NCBI GenBank assembly: GCA_023422835.1
Contig: JAFAGI010000013.1
Coordinates: 124,001-188,000, forward strand
Source of the DNA: Bacteroidota bacterium
GTDB taxonomy: Bacteria; Bacteroidota; Bacteroidia; Chitinophagales; Chitinophagaceae
DNA length: 64,000 nt
Reading direction: 5' to 3'
Every line of letters begins with the position of its first letter. Within the stretch, counting starts at the first letter, position 1. The notes below the pieces were generated by a model. The model saw nothing but the letters and a program-made list of their open reading frames with translations. It was not told the origin of the DNA and did no database searches. This document shows, in pieces, positions 43,612-53,670 of this stretch. Position numbers and translations under genes: made by a program.

Positions 43612-46600
43612 CTACCTGAAATAATCCACCCCGTTTCTGAAAATATTGTGGTAATTGGCATCCGGAATGTTTTTCATGAGGCCTTCCGAGAAACGTTCGG
43701 TATGTCCCATTCTCCCGTAAATTTTTCCATCGAGCGAAGTGATGCCTTCAATTCCAAACAGTGAATTATTGGGGTTAAACGGCATGCCATGAGCGATATT
43801 TCCTTCTAAATCTACATACTGTGTGGCAATTTGGCCATTTTTATACAGGCCGGCCAGCACAGCTTCCGAAGCCATAAAACGGCCTTCACCGTGCGAGATC
43901 GGTATGGTGAAGATGTGGTCTTTAGTGCCTTTCAGCCAGGGGGAATCGTCGTTAACTACCTTCACATGCACCATTTGCGAAATATGCCTTCCGATGGCGT
44001 TGTGAGCTAATGTCGGCGAATTTTCATCCAGTTCGCGGATTTCACCGTAAGGCAGCAGCCCCGATTTTACCAGTGCCTGGAAGCCGTTGCAAATGCCGAG
44101 AATCATGCCGTCGCGAGATAAAAACTCGTGCACAGCTTCTTTCATCCGTTCGTTTTTCAGCACATTCACGATGAATTTTGCCGAGCCGTCCGGTTCGTCG
44201 CCGGCCGAAAATCCACCGGAAAACACAATGATCTGTGACTGTTTAATTTCATTGATCCACTGGCCGATACTGTCATTCAGTAGCTGGTTATTGAGGTTGA
44301 TAAGTGGCAAACTGTTCACTTCTGCACCTTCTTTGCAGAAGGCATTGATGGTTTCATATTCACAGTTGGTACCCGGAAAAACGGGTGCAAAAACCCGTGG
44401 TTTCGCAATGCCGTGTTTTTTAAGGATGATGTTGCGAGGCACTGTTGCGTTTAGCTTTCCATCCATCTCAACCACGATCTTTTCTGTTTCTTTGGTTGGG
44501 AAAAGCTCTTCAAACGTGGCTTTGTTGATAGATTTAAGATCTGAGATCTGAAATTTGAGATGATTGATGCTTAATTCCTTGCTGTCGTTTACGAAACCTA
44601 TTTCCTGAAGCATATTACTTGAAAGTTCTTCCCCGGCTTCCATGATCAGGCTGCCAATATTTTTGCTGAGCAGCAGTTTTTCATCCAGAGAAATTTCCGC
44701 GCCCAATCCGTTCCCAAAAGCCATTTTGGCAATGGCCACAGCTACGCCGCCTTCTTTAACGGTTTTTGCAGAAACTATTTTTTTCGATTTAATATTTTCA
44801 TGAATGAACTTAAAGATTTTTTTTAGGCTTTCGTAATCCGGCAGCCCATTTTCTTTGGGTTGATGGTTGAATAAATAAATCTTATTCCCAGCTTTTTTGA
44901 ACTCGGGCGAAATTACATGGGCTTTCTCACCGTGCGCGCAGGCAAAAGAAATCAGGGTGGGAGGCACATTCAGGTCCTGGTAAGTTCCGCTCATGGAATC
45001 CTTGCCGCCGATGGCCGCCAGCTCCAGCTTCATCTGGGCATCGTATGCACCCAGCAAGGAAGCCAAAGGCTTGCCCCACTTCTGTGGGTTGGTTCCGAGC
45101 TTCTCGAAATATTCCTGGAAACTCAAACGTATATTTTTGTAATCGCCGCCCATGGCCACGATTTTGGCCACACTTTCCACTACTGCGTTTGCGGCGCCGA
45201 TCATTGAATTTTCTGAGGACAGATGTGCATCATAGCCCCAACTGGCAAAAGAAACGGTTTCCACATGCTGGGAGTCCAGGACTGGCAAGGTCTGCACACT
45301 GCCCTCCATGAGGGTTTCCTGGTATTTTCCGCCGAAAGGCATCGCTACCGTAGTGCCTCCCACGGATGCATCGAACATTTCGTGGAGGCCCTTTTGGGAA
45401 GCTACATTTTTGTCGGATAAAATATTTTTAAAATTTTCTTCTGTGAAGGGTATATGCTGATTTTTAATTTCATTTAAATGTGCAATTTCTGCCGACTGAG
45501 CTTTCGCGCAACCGTTGGTATCCAGAAAACTGCGGCTCAGGTCTACAATTTTATTGCCTTTCCAGAACATCTGCATCCTGCCGCTGCTGGTGACTTGGGC
45601 GATTTCAAAAGCATAAATATTTTCTTTCTGGCAGAATTGAATGAATTTTTCTTTATCCTCAGCAGCAACCACCACCGCCATTCGTTCCTGCGACTCGGAG
45701 ATCGCCAGCTCAGTACCGTTCAACCCTTCATATTTTAAAGGCATTACATCCAGGTTAATTTCTATGCTTTCTGCAATCTCGCCAATGGCTACTGACACAC
45801 CGCCGGCCCCGAAATCATTGGATTTTTTAATTAGCCTGGTAACTTCCGGGCTCCTGAACAGCCTTTGGATTTTACGCTCTTCCACCGCATTGCCCTTCTG
45901 TACTTCTGTGGAAAGCGTATGAATGGAAGTTTCGTCCTGCTCTTTGGAACTGCCGGTAGCACCGCCCACGCCGTCTCTGCCTGTGGCGCCACCCAACACG
46001 ATCACTACATCTCCGGCTTGGGGTTTTTCGCGCTTTACCCAGTCTTTAGGCACGGCGCCAACTACAAAACCAACTTCCATTCTTTTGGCTTTATAACCTT
46101 CGTGGTAGATTTCGCTAACTAATGTGGTGGCCAGGCCAATCTGGTTGCCATAGGAGGAATAGCCGTTGGCTGCCTGCTTCGTAATGGTGCGTTGAGGAAG
46201 TTTTCCAGGCAAGGTTTCAGCAATGGGTTCCAGCACATTGCCGGCGCCGGTTAAACGCATCGCCTGGTATACATAAGCCCGCCCAGACAAAGGGTCGCGT
46301 ATGGCGCCGCCCAGGCAGGTGGAAGCGCCGCCAAAAGGCTCGATTTCGGTCGGGTGATTGTGGGTTTCATTCTTGAACAGCAGGTACCACGGTTGTTTCC
46401 TGCCATCGTATTCTGCTTCAATTTCTACGGTGCAGGCATTGATTTCATCTGAAATCACCAGATTATCCAGCTTTCCAGTTTTGTGTAAATATTTGGCAGC
46501 AATAGTTCCCAGATCCATCAGGGAGACTGCCCTGTTTTCGCGACCGAGGAATTTTCTTTTTTCCTGGTAATCGGCAAAAATTGTTTCTAAAGTTTCTTTA

Positions 46601-47301
46601 TAAGGGCCATCGAATCTAATGTCTGTTAAAGCCGTTTCAAAAGTTGTGTGCCGGCAGTGGTCGCTCCAATAGGTGTCCAGAACTTTCAGTTCGGTTTCTG
46701 TAGGATTGCGGTTTTCGGATTTAAAATAATGCTGAATATGCTGCAGATCGTCCAGGTCAAAGGCGAAGCCATGTTTTTCGTAGAAATTTTTGAGTGCGCC
46801 GGCATTAAGATCTTTGAAACCCTCATGCGTAATTACCGGATGCGGCATTTCTTCTGCCGGGATTTCAAGCCGCGCTAAATCTTTCTCCTGAGATTCAACT
46901 TGGTTGATGAGCAAGTGCCTGATTTTCGCCAGATCATTTTCAAAAATGCCAAAAAGTTCGAAGAGCTTGCCGCTACGTACCCGGGCAGCGTTATTACCGG
47001 TTAGCAGGGCAATACACTGCTGTGCTGAATCGGCTCGCTGGTCGTATTGCCCGGGGAGATATTCTGTGGCGAAATGCAGTTCTTTAGCCGGGTTTTCCGG
47101 GTGAAGAATATCAGTCACTGGGTCTACAAATATGCTGTTTACCACCTTTGAAAAATCCTCATCATTCAAGCCAAAAATATCGTAAACATTATAGATTTTT
47201 ACGTCTCGGATATGCGGAACGATACTTTTAATTTCATTAAAAACCTTTGGACTTTCTACATCGAAAAGGCCTCTTTTTTCTACGAAAATTCTTTTGTTCA
47301 T
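43612..47301 (-). CDS. purL: Phosphoribosylformylglycinamidine synthase
   Basis: PurL converts FGAR to FGAM in purine synthesis. The 1229-residue product is the large fused form, with AIRS-type synthetase domains (WSDHCRHTTFET, NETHNHPTEIEPFGGA) and a C-terminal glutaminase with catalytic Cys in LGICNGFQAL. The start is the ATG at 47301 (MNKRIFVEKRG); nine upstream codons are rejected. A short segment in the linker before the glutaminase (LKFQISDLKS, near 44531-44563) looks derived from a simple repeat. The gene has its own near-consensus promoter. Confidence 0.95.
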   Translation of the reverse strand: MNKRIFVEKRGLFDVESPKVFNEIKSIVPHIRDVKIYNVYDIFGLNDEDFSKVVNSIFVDPVTDILHPENPAKELHFATEYLPGQYDQRADSAQQCIALLTGNNAARVRSGKLFELFGIFENDLAKIRHLLINQVESQEKDLARLEIPAEEMPHPVITHEGFKDLNAGALKNFYEKHGFAFDLDDLQHIQHYFKSENRNPTETELKVLDTYWSDHCRHTTFETALTDIRFDGPYKETLETIFADYQEKRKFLGRENRAVSLMDLGTIAAKYLHKTGKLDNLVISDEINACTVEIEAEYDGRKQPWYLLFKNETHNHPTEIEPFGGASTCLGGAIRDPLSGRAYVYQAMRLTGAGNVLEPIAETLPGKLPQRTITKQAANGYSSYGNQIGLATTLVSEIYHEGYKAKRMEVGFVVGAVPKDWVKREKPQAGDVVIVLGGATGRDGVGGATGSSKEQDETSIHTLSTEVQKGNAVEERKIQRLFRSPEVTRLIKKSNDFGAGGVSVAIGEIAESIEINLDVMPLKYEGLNGTELAISESQERMAVVVAAEDKEKFIQFCQKENIYAFEIAQVTSSGRMQMFWKGNKIVDLSRSFLDTNGCAKAQSAEIAHLNEIKNQHIPFTEENFKNILSDKNVASQKGLHEMFDASVGGTTVAMPFGGKYQETLMEGSVQTLPVLDSQHVETVSFASWGYDAHLSSENSMIGAANAVVESVAKIVAMGGDYKNIRLSFQEYFEKLGTNPQKWGKPLASLLGAYDAQMKLELAAIGGKDSMSGTYQDLNVPPTLISFACAHGEKAHVISPEFKKAGNKIYLFNHQPKENGLPDYESLKKIFKFIHENIKSKKIVSAKTVKEGGVAVAIAKMAFGNGLGAEISLDEKLLLSKNIGSLIMEAGEELSSNMLQEIGFVNDSKELSINHLKFQISDLKSINKATFEELFPTKETEKIVVEMDGKLNATVPRNIILKKHGIAKPRVFAPVFPGTNCEYETINAFCKEGAEVNSLPLINLNNQLLNDSIGQWINEIKQSQIIVFSGGFSAGDEPDGSAKFIVNVLKNERMKEAVHEFLSRDGMILGICNGFQALVKSGLLPYGEIRELDENSPTLAHNAIGRHISQMVHVKVVNDDSPWLKGTKDHIFTIPISHGEGRFMASEAVLAGLYKNGQIATQYVDLEGNIAHGMPFNPNNSLFGIEGITSLDGKIYGRMGHTERFSEGLMKNIPDANYHNIFRNGVDYFR

Positions 47302-47325
47302 TTTTATAAGCAGGAGATATGGAAG

Positions 47326-47356
47326 CAAAAGTAAACATTAATCCCTGCATTGGAAA
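47326..47356 (-). promoter_or_regulatory. Near-consensus promoter of purL
   Basis: On the minus strand TTTC (47353-47356) and TACTTTTG (47326-47333) are separated by 19 bp, one base from the TTTG-N19-TAnnTTTG consensus. Confidence 0.65.
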
Positions 47357-47366
47357 GTTGCACAGG

Positions 47367-47690
47367 CTATTTCTTGCCGCGCACCAGCCTGTATGAATTG
47401 CTGATCTGCTGTTTTACCAGTGCCCAGGGCAATTCACCATTCACGATCACCGTGTTCCAGTGCTTTTTGTTCATGTGCCATCCGGGGAGGACGGCTGCAT
47501 ATTTCTCGCGCAGCTCAATGGCTTCCTCCGGATCGCATTTTACATTGAAACGCAGCTCCTCAGTGTCAAGCGACAGCAGCAGGAATATTTTCCCCTTAGT
47601 TTTAAAAACGAGTGTATCATCGCCGAAAGGGAATGACTCTTCTACTTCACTAAAGCTGAGGCAATAGGCTCTTATCTCTTCAATATGCAT
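47367..47690 (-). CDS. MmcQ/YjbR family protein
   Basis: The 107-residue product from the ATG at 47690 (MHIEEIRAYCLSF) matches the MmcQ/YjbR fold: EESFPFGDDTLVFKTKGKIF, LRFNVKCDPEEA, LPGWHMNKKHWNTVIV. The family has a CyaY-like DNA-binding fold; its role is unknown. It follows the pseudouridine synthase gene by 11 bases, indicating one operon. Confidence 0.85.
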   Translation of the reverse strand: MHIEEIRAYCLSFSEVEESFPFGDDTLVFKTKGKIFLLLSLDTEELRFNVKCDPEEAIELREKYAAVLPGWHMNKKHWNTVIVNGELPWALVKQQISNSYRLVRGKK

Positions 47691-47701
47691 ACCTAAAAGC
47701 T

Positions 47702-48754
47702 TTACTCTTCTTCCAGCGGTTTTACATGCACATATTTTCGCCATTTCTCAATTAGCTGCTGCATGTCGTCAGGCAAAGCGGATTCAAAAAACATGCGCTG
47801 CCCGGTGACAGGATGCTCAAAGCCTAATGTTTTTGCATGTAACGCACAGCGGGAACAAATAGCAAAACAGTTTTCTACAAACTGTTTGTATTTGGCATAG
47901 ATAGTGCCTTTCAGGATTTTATCACCCCCGTATTCCCAATCATTAAAAAGCGTATGGCCGATGGATTTCATGTGTACGCGTATCTGGTGGGTGCGCCCTG
48001 TTTCCAGCACGCATTCTACAACACTTACATAGTTCAATCTTTCCAGCACGCGATAATGGGTAATGGCTGTCTTGCCTGTTTCCCCATCAGGATAAGTCGT
48101 AAACATTTTCCTGAAACGCTGGTGGCGCGCGATATTCACGTTGATGGTACCTTCATTTTCCTGAACATCGCCCCAAACAACTGCCAGGTATTTTCTGTCT
48201 ACGGTATGATTAAAAAACTGCTTAGCCAGATGCACGGCAGCTTCGGGCGTTTTAGCAAGCAGTATCAGGCCGGTGGTATTTTTATCTATGCGGTGCACCA
48301 TGCCGAAGCGCGGCAATGTATCTTCGGTAATGCCGGGATTGTGCTCCTTTAAATGCCAGGCCACACCGTTGAGCAAAGTGCCTGAATAATTGCCTACGCC
48401 CGGGTGTACCACCATGTTATGCGGCTTGTTGATCACCAGCACGGCATCATCTTCATACACAATATCGAGCGGCATTTTTTCAGGCACAATCTCTGAATAC
48501 TCCGGGTTTACCAGGCTTAGCAGTACCAGGTTGTCGCCCGGCTTTATTTTGTAATTGCTTTTTACCGGCTTTCCGTTCACCGTTAATAAACCAATATCTA
48601 TGGCCTGTTGTATTTTATTTCGGGTAGCATTTTCGAGTCGTGCCTGCAACCATTTATCCACCCGCTTCGGCTCCTCCCCTTTATCTATGGTAAAGGTTTT
48701 ACGCTCGTAAACTTCTTCGGTATTTTCTCCCGGTAAAATATCTTCTTCCTGCAT
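47702..48754 (-). CDS. rluD: RluA-family pseudouridine synthase
   Basis: The 350-residue product has an N-terminal S4 RNA-binding domain (KRVDKWLQARLENATRNKIQQ). The catalytic domain has the essential Asp in HRIDKNTTGL (about residue 158) and the motif GRTHQIRVHM. It modifies uridines of 23S rRNA, most likely as RluD, although the exact site cannot be told from sequence alone. It lies seven bases after the M1 peptidase gene. Confidence 0.88.
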   Translation of the reverse strand: MQEEDILPGENTEEVYERKTFTIDKGEEPKRVDKWLQARLENATRNKIQQAIDIGLLTVNGKPVKSNYKIKPGDNLVLLSLVNPEYSEIVPEKMPLDIVYEDDAVLVINKPHNMVVHPGVGNYSGTLLNGVAWHLKEHNPGITEDTLPRFGMVHRIDKNTTGLILLAKTPEAAVHLAKQFFNHTVDRKYLAVVWGDVQENEGTINVNIARHQRFRKMFTTYPDGETGKTAITHYRVLERLNYVSVVECVLETGRTHQIRVHMKSIGHTLFNDWEYGGDKILKGTIYAKYKQFVENCFAICSRCALHAKTLGFEHPVTGQRMFFESALPDDMQQLIEKWRKYVHVKPLEEE

Positions 48755-48761
48755 CGTTTTA

Positions 48762-50648
48762 CTATTTCATCCAAACATTATTTTCGGGATTTGCATCTGC
48801 AAATACACCGTTGTCTATCGTTATTTTACTGATCGCCACATTTGGCTTCTGTGCAAAAGAGATTTGTTTGTAGGTTAATTTATTGAATCCCCAGTCAGCT
48901 ACATGTATTTCTTTAACTGCTGTGGTGCCATCGCTGTAGTAGGCAATCACTTTGGCAGGAATGTAGAGCCCGCCAGGGTTTGAGACTTTTACTGCACAAT
49001 CTTTTTTACCGGTTTTTACTTCATCAATTTTTAAATCCATATAATGACTGGAGAAAAACCAGTTGTTCCAGAACCAGTTGAGGTTTTGTGCAGTTGCTGT
49101 ATTAAAGCTATTGAAAAAATCCCAGGGAATGGGATGTTTGCCATGCCACAGGTTCATATAATGGTGCAATGCCTGCCTGAATTTTTCTTCGCCCAGCAGT
49201 GAATGTAAAGCAGCATAGGCGGCTACTGCTTTATTATAAGAGTTTGCCCTGTATGCTTTGCCCGCAAGCTGAGAAGACATTGTAATTAGTGGCATATCCA
49301 TCTCTGCTGATGCATCTGCATTCCAGCGTTTGATACGTGAGTTTGCCAGGATGCTGTCTCCCACCTGCTTTCCGAACAGCTCACAGGATAAGCGGTACGT
49401 AAAATATACTGCCCAGCCTTCATCCATAAAAGCATAGCGCGCTTCGTTAATACCCATATAAAAAGGAAAATATGTGTGCGACATTTCATGGTCCTGCAAC
49501 ATGCGTGCACTCAACAGATTGTTGGGCACTGTTTCATCATTTACCATCATAGGAAATTCCATATCGCCGTAGCCGTGAAAGGCAGTCATTTTCGGGTATG
49601 GATACGGCACAGCAGGCATTACATTTGAATAATAATGCAATGTATGCTTTCCCCAAGCCACAGAATTGGTGAAGTCTGCAGCAGTAGCAGCGTAGGCAGC
49701 CTGCATGGAAGCGCGGCGTTTTGTATTTTTATCAACGATTGTGCTGCCGCCGTCCCAAACGTAATGATTGCTGATAGCGAACGTAAAATCCGTAATGTGG
49801 TTATAGCTAAACTTCCAGGTATTCCATTCATTTTGCCTGGTTACTTTGCCGCCGATCATTTCTTCGCGCGTGGCTATATGTACTACACTGTCAGAAACGT
49901 AAGAATCTTTCAACCGCGCAGCTATTGCTGGCTGCAGCACTTCATCCGGATTCAGGAAGTCGCCTGTGGCCCATACCACATAGTTTGCAGGCACTTTTAC
50001 CGCGACTTTATAATCATTGAAATCATTGTAAAACTCCTGTGAGCCGTTGTGTTCCAGCATATCCCAGCCGTCGCAATCATCATACACAGAAATGCGCGGG
50101 TAGCTGTAGGCAACAAAAAAAGTGGTGCTGTCTATGCGGCCTTCCCTGCCGCTGAGCTCAGATAAGGGGTAATTCCATGCTACCTCTACATTCATTTTAC
50201 TGCGGGGCATCAAAGCAGCTATGAGCTTTATTTTTTCTACCGTACCCCAGTTGTCTGAATTTACTTTGTAAGGCTCGCCATTGATCTTTAAAGAAGTTAT
50301 CTGCAAGCCCCGTGTAATAAATTGCATCGGCACGGTACTGCTCCGGGCAACATTGGGCTTGTGCATGTTGTTTACAAATCTCAGAGCTAATTCATACAGG
50401 GTATCAGGGCTGTTATTAGAATAATTGATCATCTGAAACCCTTGCACCATGCCGTTTTCAGGGGTTACGGTTACCTGCATGTCATAAACACCTTTATTCT
50501 GCCAGTAGTTTTTCCCGGGTGCGCCCGTCATGGCACGGGTGCCATGAAGATAAGCTTTTTTCACATTACGCGGCATATACAATCCCTGCGCCTGCATTAC
50601 CGTGACAAACAAACAACCGAATAACAAGCTGAAAATATTTTTGTACAT
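48762..50648 (-). CDS. M1-family metallopeptidase, exported
   Basis: The 628-residue product has a signal peptide (residues 1-20, ending VMQAQ). The zinc site is HEMSH (387-391) plus Glu410 in MDEGWA, the HExxH-x18-E arrangement of M1 aminopeptidases. The exopeptidase motif GAMEN is replaced by GDMEF in HGYGDMEFPMMV. An N-terminal beta-sandwich precedes the catalytic domain. It is probably periplasmic or secreted and involved in peptide digestion. It is followed closely by the pseudouridine synthase gene. Confidence 0.88.
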   Translation of the reverse strand: MYKNIFSLLFGCLFVTVMQAQGLYMPRNVKKAYLHGTRAMTGAPGKNYWQNKGVYDMQVTVTPENGMVQGFQMINYSNNSPDTLYELALRFVNNMHKPNVARSSTVPMQFITRGLQITSLKINGEPYKVNSDNWGTVEKIKLIAALMPRSKMNVEVAWNYPLSELSGREGRIDSTTFFVAYSYPRISVYDDCDGWDMLEHNGSQEFYNDFNDYKVAVKVPANYVVWATGDFLNPDEVLQPAIAARLKDSYVSDSVVHIATREEMIGGKVTRQNEWNTWKFSYNHITDFTFAISNHYVWDGGSTIVDKNTKRRASMQAAYAATAADFTNSVAWGKHTLHYYSNVMPAVPYPYPKMTAFHGYGDMEFPMMVNDETVPNNLLSARMLQDHEMSHTYFPFYMGINEARYAFMDEGWAVYFTYRLSCELFGKQVGDSILANSRIKRWNADASAEMDMPLITMSSQLAGKAYRANSYNKAVAAYAALHSLLGEEKFRQALHHYMNLWHGKHPIPWDFFNSFNTATAQNLNWFWNNWFFSSHYMDLKIDEVKTGKKDCAVKVSNPGGLYIPAKVIAYYSDGTTAVKEIHVADWGFNKLTYKQISFAQKPNVAISKITIDNGVFADANPENNVWMK

Positions 50649-50727
50649 GAATCTGGTTTAAGCAATAAAATTAATGATTTTTATACAATAGCTGAAAGAG
50701 CAGGTAGTTTCTGTCAATTGATTTTAT

Positions 50728-50735
50728 TACTTTTG
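50728..50735 (+). promoter_or_regulatory. Putative -7 element of tsaE
   Basis: TACTTTTG fits TAnnTTTG and ends 13 bases before the GTG start at 50749. Confidence 0.45.
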
Positions 50736-50748
50736 ATAATAAATATTT

Positions 50749-51162
50749 GTGGAAATAACTTTTACCCATACAGACATCTCCGGGGCCGCGGCCGCATTTT
50801 TCAAAGCCTTTCAAAACCGGCGCTACTGGGCGTTTGACGCGCCAATGGGCGCGGGCAAAACCACTTTCATCAATGCGCTTTGCAGGGAAGTATTGCATAT
50901 AAAAGATGTGTCGTCGAGCCCTACTTTTTCAATCATCAACGAATATGAAAGTGAAGCCTGCGGCAAGATAATTCACATGGACTGGTACCGTTTAAAAGAT
51001 GAAGAGGAAGCGATACAAGCAGGTGTGGAAGACGCGCTGTACGCAGGCGCATTATGCCTGATAGAATGGCCCGAAAAGGCAGCAGGCCTGCTACCCGATG
51101 AAACACTCTACCTGCACATTGACATCGTGGATGAACATACCCGCAAAATCACTGCGGAATAA
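50749..51162 (+). CDS. tsaE: tRNA threonylcarbamoyladenosine biosynthesis ATPase TsaE
   Basis: The 137-residue product has Walker A APMGAGKTT (31-39), then SSPTFSIINEY and HMDWYRL, all typical of TsaE. TsaE works with TsaB and TsaD to make t6A at position 37 of ANN-decoding tRNAs. The start codon is GTG; no better ATG exists. It is the only plus-strand gene in this stretch. Confidence 0.92.
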   Translation: MEITFTHTDISGAAAAFFKAFQNRRYWAFDAPMGAGKTTFINALCREVLHIKDVSSSPTFSIINEYESEACGKIIHMDWYRLKDEEEAIQAGVEDALYAGALCLIEWPEKAAGLLPDETLYLHIDIVDEHTRKITAE

Positions 51163-51565
51163 ATAACGGCAACTTGCGAAACACTAAACGGTGGATGTTT
51201 TTGCTGACATTTACCATACAGCATCTATATGCCTTCACATGGCGCCGGCTTCTCCCGTAGCTTCTAAGAAGTACCCTCATTTAGCGTAAGGCACCACTGC
51301 TGCAACATAAGACCACAAAAGCGAGAAAACTCTCTTCGCGTCAATAAAAGCTTGCCGGCAACCTGGCTGTGCAATTAGTTTATTTTCACAGGTTTAAATA
51401 AAGAAACCCCTACATAAAGCTACATGCTCCTGCAATAGGCTGATATAATTGTATAAAAAAAGCAACACTACTTAAGTTGTTGCTTTTCAATATTGTAAGG
51501 CAGTACAATAATTTAAATCAATCATATCCGTATGCAAAGAAAAGTATAAAAATCATATTTCCCAA
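51163..51565. other. Gene-free region between tsaE and rimM
   Basis: Translation of both strands showed no recognisable protein. The only clear structure is the terminator at 51451-51487. Confidence 0.5.
51451..51487 (-). terminator. Terminator of the gpmI-rimM operon
   Basis: AAAAGCAACA (51458-51467) pairs perfectly with TGTTGCTTTT (51478-51487). The minus strand continues into six T. It may also stop plus-strand transcripts from tsaE. Confidence 0.8.
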
Positions 51566-52087
51566 TTAATTTTCCAAATAAATCTCTAACAAACCATCGG
51601 GAAGTATTACCCGCACTTCTTTAGTTTTCCTGTCAACGGCCTCCAAAGTGCCTGCATGCAGGGGCACAAGTACTTCTTTGTTTTTAAAATTAGTTTTTAG
51701 CAGCACCTGGTGCGGCTGCTCTATCACCTCTTCCACGTTTCCCAACAGATCCTGCCTGTTATAGATTTTATAGCCGAGCAATGAAATGGGTGCATTCTTA
51801 TCTGCAATACGGTTAAAATCGGCTTCGGTGATCCACACATTTTTTTTAATAAGCCTGTGCGCACTTTCCTTAGAGTCTGTTCCTTCCAGCTTTACCTGTG
51901 TCTGCTCTGCATCACGCGCGGTGGCGGATGAGATGAAATGAGGTATGTAAGAATTTTTGACCTGCTCCACAAACAGCGCTTTCACGTCTTTAAAATTGTT
52001 GCGGCTGCCCAGGCTGTGCACAACCACTACGTCGCCATGCACGCCGTGCGTTGCCACAATTCTTCCTATATGGATATATTCTGCCAT
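51566..52087 (-). CDS. rimM: 16S rRNA maturation factor RimM
   Basis: RimM binds S19 and helps mature the 30S head. The 173-residue product has the N-terminal RimM domain (YIHIGRIVATHGVHGDVVV) and C-terminal PRC-barrel (LLGYKIYNRQDLLGNVEEVIEQ, then VLVPLHAGTLEAVD). It follows gpmI by nine bases, an unusual partner, rather than rpsP or trmD. Confidence 0.92.
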   Translation of the reverse strand: MAEYIHIGRIVATHGVHGDVVVVHSLGSRNNFKDVKALFVEQVKNSYIPHFISSATARDAEQTQVKLEGTDSKESAHRLIKKNVWITEADFNRIADKNAPISLLGYKIYNRQDLLGNVEEVIEQPHQVLLKTNFKNKEVLVPLHAGTLEAVDRKTKEVRVILPDGLLEIYLEN

Positions 52088-52096
52088 TAATTACCA

Positions 52097-53626
52097 TTAA
52101 TCTACCAATACCTCGCCTGTCATTTCCATCGGCGCTTCTATACCCATCACTTTCAATATGGATGGTGCAATATCGGCCAGCTTGCCTGGTTTCAGCCGGG
52201 TAGTATGGTAAGTATTGCTGATAAAGAACAAGGGTACCGGGTTCAAGGAATGCTGTGTATTGGGCGAACCGTCTTCATTCACCATATTATCTGCATTGCC
52301 ATGGTCGGCAGTCAGGAAGATGGAGTAGCCGTGCGCCAGAGCTTCAGGTACAATGGCTGCCACGCAGCTATCCACGGTTTCAGCGGCTTTTACTACGGCT
52401 GAAAATACACCTGTATGGCCCACCATGTCTGTGTTTGCAAAATTCAGGCAGATAAAATCGGCTGATTCTCTCTGAATTTCAGGGATGATCTTGTCTCTCA
52501 GTTCAAAAGCGCTCATTTCAGGCTGCAGGTCATAGGTGGCCACTTTTGGTGAAGCTGCCATAATCCTTTCCTCGCCCATGAAAGGCAGCTCGCGGCCGCC
52601 ACTAAAGAAGAAAGTGACGTGCGGATACTTTTCTGTTTCTGCTATGCGTATCTGCTTTTTGCCGGCAGCGTGCAGCACCTCGCCGAGCGTATTGTGCAGG
52701 TTATCATTTTCAAACATCACCTTCACATTGAGGAAAGTAGCATCGTACTCTGTCATAGTGGTATAATCGAGCTTCAGCCTGTGCATATCAAACTCGGGGA
52801 AGTCTACCTGGCAAAGCGCCATGGTGATTTCGCGGCACCTGTCTGTACGGAAATTTGCGCAAAGCACCACATCGCCATCCTTGATCCTGGCTTTAGGATC
52901 GTTGGCCAACGCGGCATTGATAATGGGTTTGATGAACTCATCAGTAACGCCGTTTTCGTAGGACTGCTCTATTGATTTCAGCAGGTCGTGGCTTTGCTCT
53001 CCGGCGCCGTTTACCAGCGCATCGTAGGCCAGCTTTACACGCTCCCAGCGTTTATCCCTGTCCATGGCGTAATAACGTCCGGTAATGCTGGCGATTTTCC
53101 CAACGCCTACGGCATTCATATAGTCCTGTAATTCGCCAATAAAGCCCAGGCCGCTTTTAGGGTCACAGTCTCTTCCGTCTGTAAAGGCATGTATATACAC
53201 GTCTGCCAGGCCATGCTCCTTGCACACATCTATCGCGGCTTTAAAATGGTCAATGTGACTGTGTACACCTCCATCGCTTAAAAGGCCGATGATGTGAAAA
53301 GGTTTTGATGTGGCTTTTGCCGTATTGATAGCCTGTAACAATACCTGGTTCTGATGAAATGAACGGTCACGAATGGCTACGTTGATGCGTTGCAGCTCTT
53401 GATACACGATCCTGCCGGCACCTAGGTTCAGGTGCCCAACTTCACTGTTGCCCATTTGCCCCTCTGGCAAGCCTACAGCTTCTCCGCAGGTGACCAGCGT
53501 AGAATTCGGATATTTTTCATAAAGGCTGTCTGTAAAAGGTGTGTTAGCTTGTTTAATTGCATCGCCGTTAGGATTTTCTCCCAGTCCCCATCCATCCATA
53601 ATGATGAGCATTGCTTTGTTATTCAT
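52097..53626 (-). CDS. gpmI: 2,3-bisphosphoglycerate-independent phosphoglycerate mutase
   Basis: GpmI interconverts 3- and 2-phosphoglycerate using manganese. The 509-residue product has the metal motif MDGWG, the phosphoserine Ser61 in GNSEVGHLNLGAG, and DHGNADNM and PNTQHSLNPVPL near the C-terminus. Length and motifs are normal. It leads a two-gene operon with rimM. Its presumed leader contains the third repeat copy. Confidence 0.95.
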   Translation of the reverse strand: MNNKAMLIIMDGWGLGENPNGDAIKQANTPFTDSLYEKYPNSTLVTCGEAVGLPEGQMGNSEVGHLNLGAGRIVYQELQRINVAIRDRSFHQNQVLLQAINTAKATSKPFHIIGLLSDGGVHSHIDHFKAAIDVCKEHGLADVYIHAFTDGRDCDPKSGLGFIGELQDYMNAVGVGKIASITGRYYAMDRDKRWERVKLAYDALVNGAGEQSHDLLKSIEQSYENGVTDEFIKPIINAALANDPKARIKDGDVVLCANFRTDRCREITMALCQVDFPEFDMHRLKLDYTTMTEYDATFLNVKVMFENDNLHNTLGEVLHAAGKKQIRIAETEKYPHVTFFFSGGRELPFMGEERIMAASPKVATYDLQPEMSAFELRDKIIPEIQRESADFICLNFANTDMVGHTGVFSAVVKAAETVDSCVAAIVPEALAHGYSIFLTADHGNADNMVNEDGSPNTQHSLNPVPLFFISNTYHTTRLKPGKLADIAPSILKVMGIEAPMEMTGEVLVD

Positions 53627-53670
53627 GTGTATAATTTTTAATTCGCCGCTTTGCGGCTGTTTTTAATGGT

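Noticed and set aside
51163..51450. Possible gene remnant between tsaE and rimM
   Set aside because: Both strands were translated by eye without any recognisable stretch.
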